DNA of 64,000 bases from Bog-473 sp963817735 (GTDB taxonomy: Bacteria > Actinomycetota > Acidimicrobiia > Acidimicrobiales > RAAP-2): the NCBI GenBank assembly GCA_963817735.1, contig CAWFPP010000003.1:1-64000 (forward strand), read 5' to 3'. This document shows, piece after piece, positions 63,374-64,000 of this stretch. A program made the position numbers and the translations under genes. The notes under the pieces were generated by a model. That model saw only the letters and a list, made by a program, of their open reading frames with translations. It searched no databases and was not told where the DNA came from. Every line of letters begins with the position of its first letter. The stretch's first letter is position 1.

Positions 63374-64000
63374 GTGAGCTGGGTCATCGATGCCCAGGGT
63401 CTGGGCAAGCGCTACGGCAGACGCTGGGCCCTCAACGACTGCGACCTCCAGATCCCCTCCGGCCACGTGGTCGGACTGGTCGGTCCCAATGGAGCCGGCA
63501 AGACCACGCTGCTGCACCTGGCCGTCGGCCTGCTCACACCGACCGCCGGCACCGTGACCGTGCTCGGTCGCCCACCGGCCGCCGACCCCGCCCAGCTGGC
63601 GCGTGTGGGCTTCGTCGCCCAGGACACCCCGACCTACGCCCGCCTGACCGTTGAGGACCACCTCCGCTTCGGGAAACAGATGAACCCCGGCTGGGACGAC
63701 GCAGCGGCTCGGCAACGCATCGCAGAGCTCGACCTCGACCTCGGCCAGAAGGCGGGCTCGCTCTCCGGCGGGCAGCGGGCGCAACTTGCCCTCACCCTGG
63801 CGGTGGCCAAGCAACCCGAGCTGCTCATCCTCGACGAGCCGGTGGCCAGTCTCGATCCGCTGGCCCGTCGCGAGTTCCTTCAGAGGCTCATGGAGTTCGT
63901 AGCCGACGGGGATGTGAGCGTGGTGCTCTCCTCGCACCTCGTCGCCGACCTAGAGCGGGTGTGCGACTATCTGATCGTGCTCGTCGATTCGCGAGTGCAG
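63374..64000 (+). CDS. ABC transporter ATP-binding protein (partial, runs off the window)
   Basis: The first 209 residues of a stand-alone ABC ATPase: IDAQGLGKRYGRRWALNDCDL, Walker A VGPNGAGKTTLLHL, Q-loop VGFVAQDTPTY, signature LSGGQRAQLALTL, Walker B LLILDEPVASLDPLARREF and H-loop VVLSSHLVADLERVC. It is the YtrB-like partner of the GntR(YtrA) regulator. GTG 63374 directly abuts the TnpB element end; in the original operon this start overlapped the GntR stop. No ribosome-binding site remains upstream, so expression may now be reduced. The permease should lie beyond the window. Confidence 0.9.
   Translation, partial: MSWVIDAQGLGKRYGRRWALNDCDLQIPSGHVVGLVGPNGAGKTTLLHLAVGLLTPTAGTVTVLGRPPAADPAQLARVGFVAQDTPTYARLTVEDHLRFGKQMNPGWDDAAARQRIAELDLDLGQKAGSLSGGQRAQLALTLAVAKQPELLILDEPVASLDPLARREFLQRLMEFVADGDVSVVLSSHLVADLERVCDYLIVLVDSRVQ

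Overview
This is 64 kb of high-GC actinobacterial chromosome. The conserved block hom-thrC-rho-rpmE-prfA-prmC-(YrdC)-glyA-wecA-atp, a DUF3151 gene, an F420-type PPOX protein, a PaaX regulator and two secreted proteins built from GYWL-x-SDGG-type repeats all point to Actinobacteria. Taken together they fit an uncultivated Acidimicrobiia-like lineage best, but this is an inference from gene content. Several ORFs carry a single frameshift or stop, so draft or metagenome assembly errors are possible.

Layout. 1-15140: a minus-strand housekeeping run (threonine synthesis, Rho, L31, RF1 and its methyltransferase, a degenerate YrdC protein, GlyA, WecA-like transferase, start of a probable AtpZ/AtpI gene at the left edge). 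It is interrupted by a plus-strand cassette of thiolase-like protein, D-aminoacylase-like amidohydrolase and TauD-type dioxygenase (2979-7506). 15302-19202: an FtsX-type permease broken by a stop codon, lysA and tRNA-Arg(CCG). 19159-23244: a 4-kb island flanked by a perfect 46-bp copy of the 3' part of that tRNA. It holds a frameshifted drug-efflux MFS gene, an AhpD/carboxymuconolactone decarboxylase-like gene and an ECF41/SigJ-like sigma factor; the last two share a TGTCACA-N16-GGTC promoter. 23315-33443: a cell-surface and carbohydrate region (repeat protein with near-identical 213-bp repeats, O-antigen ligase-like protein, two GT4 glycosyltransferases around an alpha/alpha-barrel-like protein, a GH130-like protein and a 43-aa basic protein), then a small zinc-ribbon gene and a DMT transporter. 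33563-49610: accessory metabolism and export (MFS, flavin reductase, two hotdog thioesterases, DUF3151, MarR plus heterodimeric ABC exporter, Leu/Val-type dehydrogenase, PaaX/desaturase, ArsB-like permease, esterase, SDR). 49699-60605: argS, a CrtC/AttH-like protein, an FmdB zinc ribbon, a secreted CHAP-domain repeat protein, aconitase, a class I amidotransferase, a PIG-L deacetylase, a DEAD-box helicase and a thioredoxin-dependent peroxidase. 60717-64000: a GAP-family membrane protein and a GntR(YtrA)-ABC operon split by a TnpB-only IS200/IS605-type element.

Most notable: (1) the tRNA-Arg island with paired ECF41-like promoters; (2) the TnpB element inserted exactly in the 4-bp stop/start overlap of the GntR and ABC genes, so that the element supplies a replacement stop codon; (3) clear operator palindromes in front of the MarR and GntR genes; (4) a GTAAC direct repeat upstream of a secreted cell-wall hydrolase candidate, resembling MtrA boxes; (5) a YrdC-fold protein in the conserved sua5 position that has lost the signature ligand-binding residues; (6) the compact GT4/GH130 cluster. 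Database searches were not possible; all calls rest on reading the sequence.
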